64,000 nucleotides of DNA from Labrys miyagiensis (GTDB lineage Bacteria; Pseudomonadota; Alphaproteobacteria; Rhizobiales; Labraceae), in the NCBI RefSeq assembly GCF_030160835.1, contig NZ_BSPC01000015.1:248001-312000 (forward strand), read 5' to 3'. The translations under genes and the position numbers were made by a program. The first letter of the stretch is position 1, and each line of letters opens with the position of its first letter. Below the pieces are notes generated by a model, which had not been told where the DNA came from, ran no database searches, and was given only the letters and a program-made list of their open reading frames with translations. Shown in pieces: positions 26,246 through 34,496 of the stretch.

Positions 26246-26548
26246 CTATCTTGCGGAAAGGACCGGCGGGAGGGCCTGCATCGCTTCGCTCAGGTGATCG
26301 GCCAGCAGGGTGCCGGCCCTGGAGAGGCTCGGCGTGCGGTGCAGACGGATCTCCGCCGCGGGTAGCGACGGCAGGCCGTGTTCCCCGGACAGCACCTGCA
26401 GCCGGGCCGGCTGGAAGCTCGATTTGACCACGGTCACGGCCAGGCCCTGCGCCTCGACGGCCGAAAGGTTGTGGCTGAACGAGCCTTTGCGCTGGAACAT
26501 CATTGCTGGTCTGATCACGGTATGCATGGGCATCGGCCTTGCCACCAC
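26246..26548 (-). pseudogene. C-terminal remnant of a LysR-family regulator
   Basis: About 100 codons that match only the end of a LysR effector-binding domain: GLAVTVV, then LQVLSGEHGLPSLPAAEIRLHR, then LLADHLSEAM, in the order typical of LysR C-termini. The HTH and most of the effector domain are missing, and the open frame begins at a Met that does not correspond to a LysR start. The upstream neighbour is the ABM gene. I read this as a decayed regulator. Confidence 0.6.
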
Positions 26549-26586
26549 GGCGGCCCGGATGCCGGCGCGAAGCTGAAGGAGAGAGC

Positions 26587-26910
26587 ATGACCAGGGACGA
26601 CACCACGAGGCCGAAATTCATCCGCATCTGGAAGGGCCGGACACGCAAGGAGGATTTCGAGACCTATTCGCGCTATCTGCACGAGGCGGGCGTGCGCAAG
26701 ATCGAGAGCATTCCCGGCAACATCAAGGTCGAAATGTTCCGGGCCCTGCGCGAGGATCATGCCGAATTCATGGTGATCTCCTACTGGCCGAGCCTCGAGG
26801 CTATCCGCGCCTTCTCAGGCGACGATGTCACGCGCACGCGGCACCTGGAGAAAGACCCGGACTTCCTGCTGGAACTGCCGACCTTCGTGGAGCTGTTCGA
26901 AGTTTATTGA
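26587..26910 (+). CDS. Antibiotic biosynthesis monooxygenase (ABM)-like protein
   Basis: A 107-residue ferredoxin-like-fold protein of the ABM family. The IRIWKGRTRKEDFETYSRYL opening, FMVISYWPSLEAIRAFSGDD core and ELFEVY tail are typical. GGAGAGAGC precedes ATG 26587, with the frame open upstream. ABM proteins include quinol monooxygenases and heme-degrading enzymes, but many are of unknown activity. It is divergent from the LysR remnant, which may have been its former regulator. Confidence 0.78.
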   Translation: MTRDDTTRPKFIRIWKGRTRKEDFETYSRYLHEAGVRKIESIPGNIKVEMFRALREDHAEFMVISYWPSLEAIRAFSGDDVTRTRHLEKDPDFLLELPTFVELFEVY

Positions 26911-26950
26911 GGGAGACTGCCGCCGATACGCAAACCGGCCGGCAAGTCCC

Positions 26951-26983
26951 AAAGAAAGAGGCCGGTGCATCGCTGCACCGGCC
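26951..26983 (-). terminator. glnA terminator hairpin
   Basis: GGCCGGTGCA-TCGC-TGCACCGGCC is a perfect 10-bp stem (26960-26983). Read on the minus strand it is followed by TCTTTCTTT, an intrinsic-terminator-like tail, 31 bases after the glnA stop codon. Confidence 0.75.
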
Positions 26984-27013
26984 CTTCGATCTGTCCGCCT
27001 GGATTGGACTTCC

Positions 27014-28423
27014 TTAGACCGAATAATACATCTCGAACTCGACCGGGTGTGGTGTCATCTCAAAGCGCATCACTTCCTGCATCTTCAGTTCGATATAGGA
27101 GTTGATGAAGTCGTCGGTGAACACGCCGCCCTTCTTGAGGAAGTCGCGATCCTTGTCGACGGCGCCGAGCGCCTCTCGCAGCGAGCCGCAGACGGTCGGG
27201 ATCTTCTTGAGCTCCTTCGGCGGCAGATCGTAGAGATCCTTGTCCATGGCCGAGCCGGGGTCGATCTTGTTCAGGATGCCGTCCATGCCGGCCATGAACA
27301 TGGCCGAGAAGGCGAGATATGGGTTCGCCGCCGGATCAGGAAAGCGGACCTCGACGCGCTTGGCCTTCGGGTTCGTGGTGTAGGGGATACGGCAGGAGGC
27401 CGAACGGTTGCGGGCCGAATAGGCCAGCAGCACCGGCGCTTCATAGCCCGGGACCAGGCGCTTGTAGGAGTTGGTCGCCGGATTGGTGAAGGCGTTCAGC
27501 GCCTTGGCGTGCTTGATGATGCCGCCGATGTAGTAAAGGCAGGTTTCCGACAGGTCGGCATATTTGTTGCCGGCGAAGACCGGCTTGCCATCCTTCCAGA
27601 TCGACTGGTGCACATGCATGCCCGAGCCATTGTCACCGAACACGGGCTTGGGCATGAAGGTTGCCGTCTTGCCATAGGTGTGGGCGACGTTGTGGATGCA
27701 GTACTTGTAGATCTGCAGGTGGTCGGCCATGGTCACCAGCGTGCCGAACTTCATGCCGAGCTCGTGCTGGGCGGAGGCGACCTCGTGGTGATGCTTCTCG
27801 ACCACGACGCCCATCTGCTGCATGGCGGCGAGCATTTCCGAGCGCATGTCCTGCGCCGAATCGAGCGGGGGAACCGGGAAGTAACCGCCCTTGGTGTTGA
27901 TGCGGTGGCCGAGATTGCCGCCTTCATATTCGGTGTCGAAATTGGAGGGCAACTCGGTCGAATCGAGCTTGAAACCGGTGTTGTACGGATCGGCCTTGAA
28001 GCGCACGTCGTCGAACACGAAGAACTCGGCCTCGGGGCCGAAGAAGGCGGTGTCACCGATGCCGGTCGACTTCAGATAGGCCTCGGCGCGCTTGGCGATG
28101 CCGCGTGGGTCGCGGCTGTAGCCTTCGCCCGTCGAGGGCTCGACCACGTCGCAGGTGATCGACATCGTGGCGGCCGAGAAAAACGGGTCCATGGTCGCCG
28201 TGGTCGGATCCGGCATCAGGCACATGTCGGATTCGTTGATCGCCTTCCAGCCGGCGATCGAGGAGCCGTCGAACATCGTGCCTTCGGTGAAGATCTCATC
28301 GTCCACCAGGGAGACGTCGAAGGTTACATGCTGCCACTTGCCACGCGGATCGGTGAAGCGGAAATCGACATATTTAACGTCATTGTCCTTGATCGCCTTC
28401 AGGACGTCCTTGGCGGTCTTCAT
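27014..28423 (-). CDS. glnA: Type I glutamine synthetase
   Basis: A 469-residue GSI-beta glutamine synthetase catalysing ATP-dependent amidation of glutamate, the entry point for ammonium. Conserved are the [13 protein letters not shown] beta-grasp segment, the N-terminal [10 protein letters not shown], the active-site [12 protein letters not shown] with metal ligands, and the adenylylation loop [10 protein letters not shown], whose Tyr is the GlnE target. Length matches the family norm. It lies downstream of glnB on the same strand, separated by a repeat (copy B), and is probably co-transcribed with glnB from the sigma-54-type promoter at 28971-28986, and possibly also from its own promoter. 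Confidence 0.98.
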   Translation of the reverse strand: MKTAKDVLKAIKDNDVKYVDFRFTDPRGKWQHVTFDVSLVDDEIFTEGTMFDGSSIAGWKAINESDMCLMPDPTTATMDPFFSAATMSITCDVVEPSTGEGYSRDPRGIAKRAEAYLKSTGIGDTAFFGPEAEFFVFDDVRFKADPYNTGFKLDSTELPSNFDTEYEGGNLGHRINTKGGYFPVPPLDSAQDMRSEMLAAMQQMGVVVEKHHHEVASAQHELGMKFGTLVTMADHLQIYKYCIHNVAHTYGKTATFMPKPVFGDNGSGMHVHQSIWKDGKPVFAGNKYADLSETCLYYIGGIIKHAKALNAFTNPATNSYKRLVPGYEAPVLLAYSARNRSASCRIPYTTNPKAKRVEVRFPDPAANPYLAFSAMFMAGMDGILNKIDPGSAMDKDLYDLPPKELKKIPTVCGSLREALGAVDKDRDFLKKGGVFTDDFINSYIELKMQEVMRFEMTPHPVEFEMYYSV

Positions 28424-28457
28424 CGTATAGCCTTTCCTTCTTTAGGCACGGTTTCCT

Positions 28458-28560
28458 CAAGCAAAGCGCGTTTGGGCATAAACGCCTTTTTGCTTCAACT
28501 CCTTGTTGTAACGCGTCTTTGCGTTTCTCGGCGATAGCGCCAAATCGCAAAACGCCTTGG
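28458..28560 (+). repeat. Intergenic repeat copy B (~103 bp)
   Basis: Plus-oriented copy located between glnB and glnA. Begins CAAGCAAAGCGCGTTTG, has the internal AACGCGTCTTTGCG, and ends CAAATCGCAAAACGCC. It would be transcribed as part of the glnBA leader and could form a hairpin affecting glnA expression. Confidence 0.85.
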
Positions 28561-28582
28561 CATCGGGCGATCTCACCTTCGC

Positions 28583-28936
<354 letters not shown>

Positions 28937-28970
28937 TCAGCACATAGTGCGCAGAAACCTTCTTGCTGGT

Positions 28971-28986
28971 AGCAGGTCGCATGCCA
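28971..28986 (-). promoter_or_regulatory. Sigma-54-type promoter of glnB-glnA
   Basis: On the minus strand TGGCATGCGACCTGCT matches the RpoN consensus TGGCACG-N4-TTGCT with the invariant GG and GC exactly 10 bases apart. Transcription would start near 28960, about 40 bases before the glnB ATG. I did not find a convincing pair of NtrC sites upstream. Confidence 0.65.
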
Positions 28987-29193
28987 AACCGCCAACAGGA
29001 AAATTCGTGTTTACGTTCAAAGTGTTGTCGTATTGAGGGCCGGAAATTGGGCAGGTGACGCAGCAAGACTGCACAAAGTTTCACCAGCCTGCCAACAAAT
29101 TGTGCGCTTGCGAAGTGTAATTTTCGCCCAGCAGCGCATTTTTTGATGATTTTTCCACCGAATGCGACGAGGTGGCGCATATGAACCAGGGGA

Positions 29194-30684
29194 TTGGAGG
29201 GGATCTTGATCGAATTGCTGAGTCCGTCCGAAATGGCCGACGCGGACCGTCTTGCCATTGCGGAAACCATGACAGCCGGCCAGTTGCTCGAACGGGCGGG
29301 GCGGGCCGTCGCGGATGCGGCCTCGCGCTGGCCCTTCAACACCCCCATCCTCGTCCTCTGCGGCACCGGCCTCAATGGCGGCGACGGCTTCGTGGCGGCC
29401 CGAATCCTGCGCGAACGCGGCTACCGCGTGCGCCTGGGCATGATCGGGCTGGTGTCTTCGCTGGGGGGGGAGGTCGCCTATGCAGCGGAGCAATGGGGAT
29501 CAGCGATCGAGGATGCCTTCACCCTGACGCTGCCCAGGGAAGGCATCGTCATCGACGCGCTGCTCGGTGCAGGTCTCTCGCGCGACATTACCGGGCCGCT
29601 CGCTGGCCTGATCGAGCGCGTCAACGTTTCAGGCCTGCATGTCATCGCGGTCGACCTGCCCTCTGGGATCGACGGCAGCAACGGGCAGATCCGAGGCGTC
29701 GCCATCAAGGCGCAGGAGACCGTGACCTTCTTCCGGCGCAAGCCCGGCCATCTCCTGGTGCCAGGCAAGGTCAATTGCGGCGCCGTCCGTGTCGCCGATA
29801 TCGGCATCAGCGACAGCGTGCTGGAGACAATCAAGCCGAAGACCTTCGCCAACCAGCCGGCACTGTGGCGGCAGCACTTTCCGCACTTGATGCCGGAGGG
29901 CCATAAATATGCCCGCGGCCATCTCGTCGTGCTCTCGGCCGGCATCGAGGGCACGGGCGCGGCGCGGTTGGCGGCCAAGGCGGGGCTGCGCGCCGGCGCC
30001 GGCCTCGTCACCGTGGCGAGCCCCTCGGATGCCCTGCCCATCCATGCCGCCGCGCTCGACGCCATCATGGTGCGGCGCTGCGATGGGCTGGAGGGCTTTG
30101 CCGCCATGCTGGAGGACAAGAGGCGCAACGCCTTCGTGATCGGCCCGGCGCTGCCGCCGGACGAGGAGACCCGCTCTCGCGTCGACATGGCTCTGGGCTC
30201 GAACAGGGCGGTGGTTGTTGATGCCGGCGCGCTCACTGCCTTTGCCGCCGAGCGCATCCGCTTCATTGCCACCCTGCGCGCCGCGAAGGGCGCCATCGTG
30301 CTCACTCCGCATGAGGGCGAATTCGAACGTGTGTTCGAAGATATCGCCAGCAGGCATGCTTCCAAGCTCGAACGCGCCCGCGCCGCCGCCGAGGCAACCG
30401 GCGCCGTGGTCCTGCTCAAAGGCGCCGATACCGTGGTCGCCGCACCGGACGGGCGTGCCGCCATCAACGCCAACGCGCCGCCCACACTGGCGACCGCTGG
30501 CTCCGGTGACGTGCTGTCAGGCCTGATCGGCGGATTGCTGGCGCAAGCCATGCCGGCCTTCGACGCGGCCTGCGCCGGCGTCTGGCTGCATGGCGAGGCC
30601 GCCAACCAGTTCGGGCTGGGGCTTACGGCGGATGACCTGCATGGGATGCTTCCGAAGGCGCTGGCAGGTTTGGCGCAGGCCTGA
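29194..30684 (+). CDS. nnr: Bifunctional NAD(P)H-hydrate repair enzyme Nnr
   Basis: A 496-residue protein fusing an N-terminal YjeF_N epimerase (about 1-210; LCGTGLNGGDGFVAARIL is the NADPHX-binding loop) to a C-terminal ADP-dependent dehydratase (about 225-496; TPHEGEFERVF and the NAPPTLATAGSGDVLSGLIGG kinase-like motif). It repairs hydrated NAD(P)H. The initiation codon is uncertain: TTG 29194 and TTG 29206 are both in frame near the GGAGGGG motif, and no in-frame ATG lies nearby. Confidence 0.93.
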   Translation: MEGILIELLSPSEMADADRLAIAETMTAGQLLERAGRAVADAASRWPFNTPILVLCGTGLNGGDGFVAARILRERGYRVRLGMIGLVSSLGGEVAYAAEQWGSAIEDAFTLTLPREGIVIDALLGAGLSRDITGPLAGLIERVNVSGLHVIAVDLPSGIDGSNGQIRGVAIKAQETVTFFRRKPGHLLVPGKVNCGAVRVADIGISDSVLETIKPKTFANQPALWRQHFPHLMPEGHKYARGHLVVLSAGIEGTGAARLAAKAGLRAGAGLVTVASPSDALPIHAAALDAIMVRRCDGLEGFAAMLEDKRRNAFVIGPALPPDEETRSRVDMALGSNRAVVVDAGALTAFAAERIRFIATLRAAKGAIVLTPHEGEFERVFEDIASRHASKLERARAAAEATGAVVLLKGADTVVAAPDGRAAINANAPPTLATAGSGDVLSGLIGGLLAQAMPAFDAACAGVWLHGEAANQFGLGLTADDLHGMLPKALAGLAQA

Positions 30685-30717
30685 ACCTCGAGACGCTTCA
30701 GAGGAGCGTACTCCGCC

Positions 30718-31116
30718 TCAGGGCAGGTTCAACTGCCAGGTGACACCGTAGCGGTCTCCGACCCAGGTAAATTTCCGGCTGAAACCGTAATCGTCGAGCG
30801 GCATGTAGACCGCGCCTCCTTCGGCCAGCGCCACCGCAACCCGCCCGAGCTCATCCTCGCTGTCGAAATTGACATAGAGCGAGATGGCCGGGGTGAAGCC
30901 GAAGGCGTGTTTCATGGGGCTGTCGATGCACTTGATCTCCTGGTCGGCGATCTGGAACAGCGCCACCTTCACCGAGCCTTCGGCGCCGGCCTCGCCGGGG
31001 CCATAGCGATTGATCTTGAGAATGCGGGCGGCCTCGCCGAAGACGGCGCGGTAGAGCGTCATCGCCGCCTCGGCATCGCCTTGGAACATCAGGAAGGGGC
31101 GGGCTGAGATCGGCAT
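30718..31116 (-). CDS. PhnB-like VOC-superfamily protein
   Basis: A 132-residue protein of the glyoxalase/VOC fold, similar to PhnB and 3-demethylubiquinone methyltransferase-like proteins. Recognisable are PFLMFQGDAEAAMTLYRAVF at the N-terminus, FQIADQEIKCIDSP and the C-terminal WVGDRYGVTWQL. The start at 31116 is where homology begins; the frame is open upstream through repeat copy C but that part is not coding. Substrate unknown. Confidence 0.82.
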   Translation of the reverse strand: MPISARPFLMFQGDAEAAMTLYRAVFGEAARILKINRYGPGEAGAEGSVKVALFQIADQEIKCIDSPMKHAFGFTPAISLYVNFDSEDELGRVAVALAEGGAVYMPLDDYGFSRKFTWVGDRYGVTWQLNLP

Positions 31117-31152
31117 GGAGACTCGCGGCCAGAATGAGTAGGCGCCCATGCT

Positions 31153-31255
31153 AGCGCAAAACGCGTTTGAGCATAAACGCTTCTTTGCTCTAACTCTTTG
31201 TTTGGACGCGTCTTTGCGGTTCTTGTCGATTCCGTCAAATCGCAAAACGCTTTAG
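31153..31255 (+). repeat. Intergenic repeat copy C (~103 bp)
   Basis: Plus-oriented copy. CGCAAAACGC occurs at both ends (31155-31164 and 31241-31250). The internal ACGCGTCTTTGCG is nearly the reverse complement of the left end, so the RNA could fold. It sits 36 bases upstream of the VOC gene start. Confidence 0.85.
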
Positions 31256-31305
31256 CCGTGGGAAGGCGGGCTTCCAAATGCGAGCCCGTTCGGGGCCTAT
31301 CGGAT

Positions 31306-31361
31306 GGGGCGTGGCGTCATTCCGTGCGACTGAGAGGTGAGCTGGAATGACGCCACGCTCC
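31306..31361. repeat. 18-bp inverted repeat, long hairpin
   Basis: GGGGCGTGGCGTCATTCC (31306-31323) pairs with GGAATGACGCCACGCTCC (31344-31361) with one mismatch and a 20-base loop. Such an 18-bp stem is unusual outside terminators and mobile elements. No T-tract follows on either strand. Confidence 0.7.
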
Positions 31362-31401
31362 GTCTGGAAGAAAACGCCTAAGCGGTCGTCAAGAAATGAG
31401 T

Positions 31402-31465
31402 GAGTCGGCAAGCCGGTGTTCAGAGGGCGGAGAGGCACCGCGCTTGAAGCTCCTGTCCTCAAGCG
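31402..31465 (+). repeat. Direct repeat D1
   Basis: Sixty-four bases starting TCGGCAAGCCGGTGTTC, containing GAGGCACCGCGC and ending in CTTGAAGC...AAGCG. A second, slightly longer copy is at 32250-32324. CGCTTGA and TCAAGCG inside D1 form a 7-bp stem. Confidence 0.75.
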
Positions 31466-32249
31466 ATCTCCTGGTTCCCCGCTCAAACCGCTCGTCAACG
31501 ACCGGATAAATTCGACAACACCCTGCCCGGCATCTTCCTCCGCCTGAGATGCGTTGGATTGCATTGGACATAATATAAACAAATATTGACTTTCGTCCGT
31601 TCCCATGCTCTCATCTCTCCCGGAACGAAGCGTCAGCAGCCGGCGTATGATCAACTCGGCTCCGAACGCTTCCATCCGCCCCGACAGCCTGTCCAAGTGG
31701 CAGGCGCGGCGGCTGTGCTTCTCTCGAGGCAGGCCTCCAGGGGTGACGCGCGGGACAGACGGGATCGGCACCCCATGGAAGTGCCACGCGATGGAAAGAC
31801 CACGCGATCAAGATCCCTGGGCGGAGCGTGAAGGGCTTGAGCCCGGCAGCGCCTTCGTCCCACCTCCCGTCGATGCGGTGAAGACGGCTGATGCCACTGT
31901 CCGGCCAGGACTGCAGCGCTGAGCCCCTTGACCGAGCCGGCTGGTCAGGTTCGGATGGTCCGTGCCATCCGCTCCCGGCTCGCCTCCGCCTTCGTAAGGC
32001 GGAAAAACAGGTGGCCTTGCGCGCCTTGTCAGCGTGTGGAGCGACCGGAACGGGGCGATGGCGGCCTGCACCGACAGTGCGGCCTGCATCTTCCATGATT
32101 CTGCTTTCACGGCTGCTCGGCAGCCGCCATCGCCCGGTCTCCCAATCAACCCAGCCGGAAAGGGCGTGGGAACGAGGGCGTTTGCGTGTTGTGGTGGGAA
32201 GACAGCAGAGGCGAGAGAGGCTGACATCCGCGGGATCGTTTAGATCCGT
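31466..32249. other. Gene-poor, highly structured DNA between repeats D1 and D2
   Basis: No convincing gene. Minus-strand open frames here (largest 245 codons) are arginine/proline/serine-rich and match no family. The DNA instead holds several strong inverted repeats: GGGCGATGGCGGC (32053-32065) with GCCGCCATCGCCC (32123-32135), TCCGCCTT-CGT-AAGGCGGA (31985-32003), and GGATGG with CCATCC inside GAGCC/GGCTC around 31934-31980. A GCGGCCTGCA direct repeat is also present. A short AT-rich patch near 31563-31590 interrupts. This could be a structured RNA gene, a decayed mobile element or a mosaic of repeats. Confidence 0.5.
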
Positions 32250-32324
32250 GAATCGGCAAGCCGGTGTTCGGAGAACAGGCGAGGCACCGCGCAAGCGTCG
32301 CACTTGAAGCACTAATCTTAAGCG
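32250..32324 (+). repeat. Direct repeat D2
   Basis: Seventy-five bases matching D1: AATCGGCAAGCCGGTGTTCGGAG, then GAGGCACCGCGC with an 11-base insertion, then CTTGAAGC and TTAAGCG. It lies just beyond the stop codon of the HD-Pnk-like gene. Confidence 0.75.
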
Positions 32325-32328
32325 CCCC

Positions 32329-33447
32329 CTAAGCCCACACCACCTCATGCGCCTCCAGCACGCTGGGTGGCTCCCATTTGGCCGCGAGAGTGTGGATCAC
32401 CACCTCGGGGACTGCTGCCTGCCGCTCCTTGTTCTGGCGCAGGATCGTGCGGAAGGGCTGCTCCACGACATGGATGACGACATGGGCGTCATAGGCGCGC
32501 GAAAGGCCGATGATCTTCTCGCGCATCGTGCGAGTGACGTTGGTCGCGTTCCAAACGAAGGGGCGCCGGGCGCGAAGATGCTCGCGGGCGAGATCGAAGA
32601 CGGCCTGGATCACCGCGCCTTGTTTTCCTTGCGGATCCACCTTCAGCTTCGCGCGCAGGGCATCGAGGCTCACCACGGGCAGCTCAGGAAAGCGGGTGTG
32701 GGCATAGGTGTCCTTGCCGGCGCCGGGCAGGCCTGAGAGCACGACCACGCGGCTGCCTTGCGGTTGCTGGGCGGCGTAGTGGGGCGACCGCTCGGGCTTT
32801 TCCAGGAATTCGCGCATGGAGGCGGCATCCGCGAACACCCAGGACCCGTCGAGAAGGCGCTGCTCGTCGAGCCAGAGCGCGAGCAAAGCAAGGGCCTCGT
32901 CGGTTTCCGTCACATTCGGCGAGATCCGCCCTTGATTGTCGGCGCGAGCCAGGATCGTCAGGTCGCGCCAATTGCCCACCAGCGAGAAAGTGATCGCCTG
33001 GCGCAGCATGTCGGCCTCGGTCCACATGTGGACGACGCGCTGGTGCCAGGCAATCAGCCAGTAGACGCTCTGCCGCATTTCCAGTGACATGCCTTCCTGC
33101 CAAAGGGCCAGCCAGGCCATGCGAGCGCCGCGCCGGGCGTGGCCGGGCTGGCGGATGCGCTCCCGCCCCTCGGCCTCGTCCCATTCGCGCACCGTGGTGA
33201 GCGGCTTGGCGATGTCGTGCAGGAAGGCAGCCAGCGTCAAGCGATGCCGGCGCTCTTCGGGCAGGCTCTGGAACGCGGCGTCCCGATGCAACGCCTCCAC
33301 CACTATGCGCGTGTGGGTCCAGACGTCACCTTCGGCATGGTAGACGGCATCCTGCGGACAGGCAGCCATGCTCGAGGCAAACGGCATCGTTCCGGCAATC
33401 TCCTGCCAGTCGAGTTCGTCCCGGAGGAGGGCGGTCATCCAGCTCAT
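32329..33447 (-). CDS. HD-Pnk-like end-healing enzyme (HD phosphohydrolase + 5'-OH kinase)
   Basis: A 372-residue two-domain protein. Residues about 30-210 form an HD phosphohydrolase domain (H45, HD at 77-78, H103 and D160 are the likely metal ligands). Residues about 220-372 are a P-loop kinase with GLPGAGKD at 229-236, an LDALR motif (D252, R255) like the catalytic Asp-x-x-Arg of T4 Pnk, and a C-terminal NATNVTR lid region. This architecture matches HD-Pnk, described from Runella, whose HD domain removes 2',3'-cyclic and 3'-phosphates and whose kinase phosphorylates 5'-OH ends. The start ATG 33447 overlaps the stop of the RNA ligase gene by four bases. Confidence 0.85.
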   Translation of the reverse strand: MSWMTALLRDELDWQEIAGTMPFASSMAACPQDAVYHAEGDVWTHTRIVVEALHRDAAFQSLPEERRHRLTLAAFLHDIAKPLTTVREWDEAEGRERIRQPGHARRGARMAWLALWQEGMSLEMRQSVYWLIAWHQRVVHMWTEADMLRQAITFSLVGNWRDLTILARADNQGRISPNVTETDEALALLALWLDEQRLLDGSWVFADAASMREFLEKPERSPHYAAQQPQGSRVVVLSGLPGAGKDTYAHTRFPELPVVSLDALRAKLKVDPQGKQGAVIQAVFDLAREHLRARRPFVWNATNVTRTMREKIIGLSRAYDAHVVIHVVEQPFRTILRQNKERQAAVPEVVIHTLAAKWEPPSVLEAHEVVWA

Positions 33448-34238
33448 GATAGGCCTCCCGCGAAGAGATCCACACCCTCGGCCAGCTGATTGGGCAGGAT
33501 CGGGCGATCCTGCCAATGCGAGCCCGAATCGAAGATGGCCTGGTGGAAATCGGCGCGCACGAACTTGTAGCGGCCGATCACGCTCTCTTCGTCCTCATGC
33601 TTGAGATAGAGGCCTTCGGCGAGATCGCTGTCCTCGGTCTCCCTGACGATGCGCTCGACCTCCATGCCTTCGCCGGCCGCGACTTCGCGCAGGCGTTGGC
33701 GCCACCCCGCCGACTTGTAGAGCGAAGGGCCGATCAGCGAGCGTAGCGACGTGAGCTTGGGCAGGGTCCCCTCATGCACCACCGGTACCGAGACGACAGG
33801 CAAGCCTGCTAACAGGGCATGGCGGCGTGGCGTCGAGAGGAAGATCTCCCGCTCGCGGTCATAGATGTCGAACTCGTGGAAATAGTGCGGCAGACGGTCG
33901 TAGAAGACCGTATGCTTGGCAAAACACCACTCGCCAAACATCACGAAACGCTGGCCCAGTGCGATGCGGAAGGCCGCTTCGTGGGTCTGTGCCCAGGCCT
34001 TGAACAGGTTGAACTGGGCCTCGCGCGCGCCGCCCGCGAGCACGTGCCCGCGAGACTGCAAGGTGAGGCGCCCGGCATTGTCGAAGCTGATGGCCGCATT
34101 GGCGCCATCGATCTTCTCCTCGAAGACGAGATGGCCGCCTGCGATCTGGTCGAGACGAACCTGCCCGGAGGTGTCATCGCCCGGCTGCAGCCGCGAGCCG
34201 ACGAGATGCGGCGTGCGCGGATATTTGATGAAAGACAT
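33444..34238 (-). CDS. RNA ligase (Rnl2-like nucleotidyltransferase)
   Basis: A 264-residue covalent nucleotidyltransferase. Motif I is EEKIDGA with K42 as the AMP-accepting lysine. Motif Ia is SRGH near residue 62, motif III FGEW at 101-104, IIIa FHEFDIYD at 120-127, motif IV EGLYLK at 208-213, and motif V RYKFVR at 223-228. All six are in order and spaced as in T4 Rnl2-type RNA ligases. ATG 34238 is the first Met before motif I; the open frame extends upstream without homology. It is the first gene of a two-gene operon with HD-Pnk, so the pair can heal and seal broken RNA. Confidence 0.87.
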   Translation of the reverse strand: MSFIKYPRTPHLVGSRLQPGDDTSGQVRLDQIAGGHLVFEEKIDGANAAISFDNAGRLTLQSRGHVLAGGAREAQFNLFKAWAQTHEAAFRIALGQRFVMFGEWCFAKHTVFYDRLPHYFHEFDIYDREREIFLSTPRRHALLAGLPVVSVPVVHEGTLPKLTSLRSLIGPSLYKSAGWRQRLREVAAGEGMEVERIVRETEDSDLAEGLYLKHEDEESVIGRYKFVRADFHQAIFDSGSHWQDRPILPNQLAEGVDLFAGGLS

Positions 34239-34426
34239 GGAAGCACCTTGTGCACACAGTTTCACATTCGCCGCCTCGATGACGAGCGATGGGAATGCAG
34301 CGATTGTGGCGTGTTGCCCGGCCGGAAGCGGCTGAGCCAAGATGCGCGTTACATGACGAACTCCAAGACGCGCCGGATACTGGAAATCCTCCGAAATGGC
34401 AAGTCTTGGGCTCTCTTGCCGGGTGT

Positions 34427-34478
34427 CTTGTCCGCATCCTGGAAGCGTTCGCATGCAGGAGAGGAAGATGCGGACAAG
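34427..34478. promoter_or_regulatory. 12-bp inverted repeat upstream of RNA ligase
   Basis: CTTGTCCGCATC (34427-34438) and GATGCGGACAAG (34467-34478) are perfect complements separated by 28 bases. The element lies between the stop of the multicopper oxidase gene (34497) and the RNA ligase start (34238). It may be a terminator for the former or an operator for the repair operon. Confidence 0.4.
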
Positions 34479-34496
34479 ATGTCCTCGCACCTGGGA

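Noticed and set aside
26825-28537. 570-codon open frame antisense to glnA
   Set aside because: Antisense to a highly conserved gene; composition is that of a shadow.
29041-29110. NtrC binding sites upstream of glnB
   Set aside because: Only a loose TGCAC...CCA resemblance; no two-site arrangement visible.
31611-32348. 245-codon minus-strand open frame in the repeat island
   Set aside because: Arginine-rich, no domain, overlaps D2 and strong inverted repeats; not convincing as protein.
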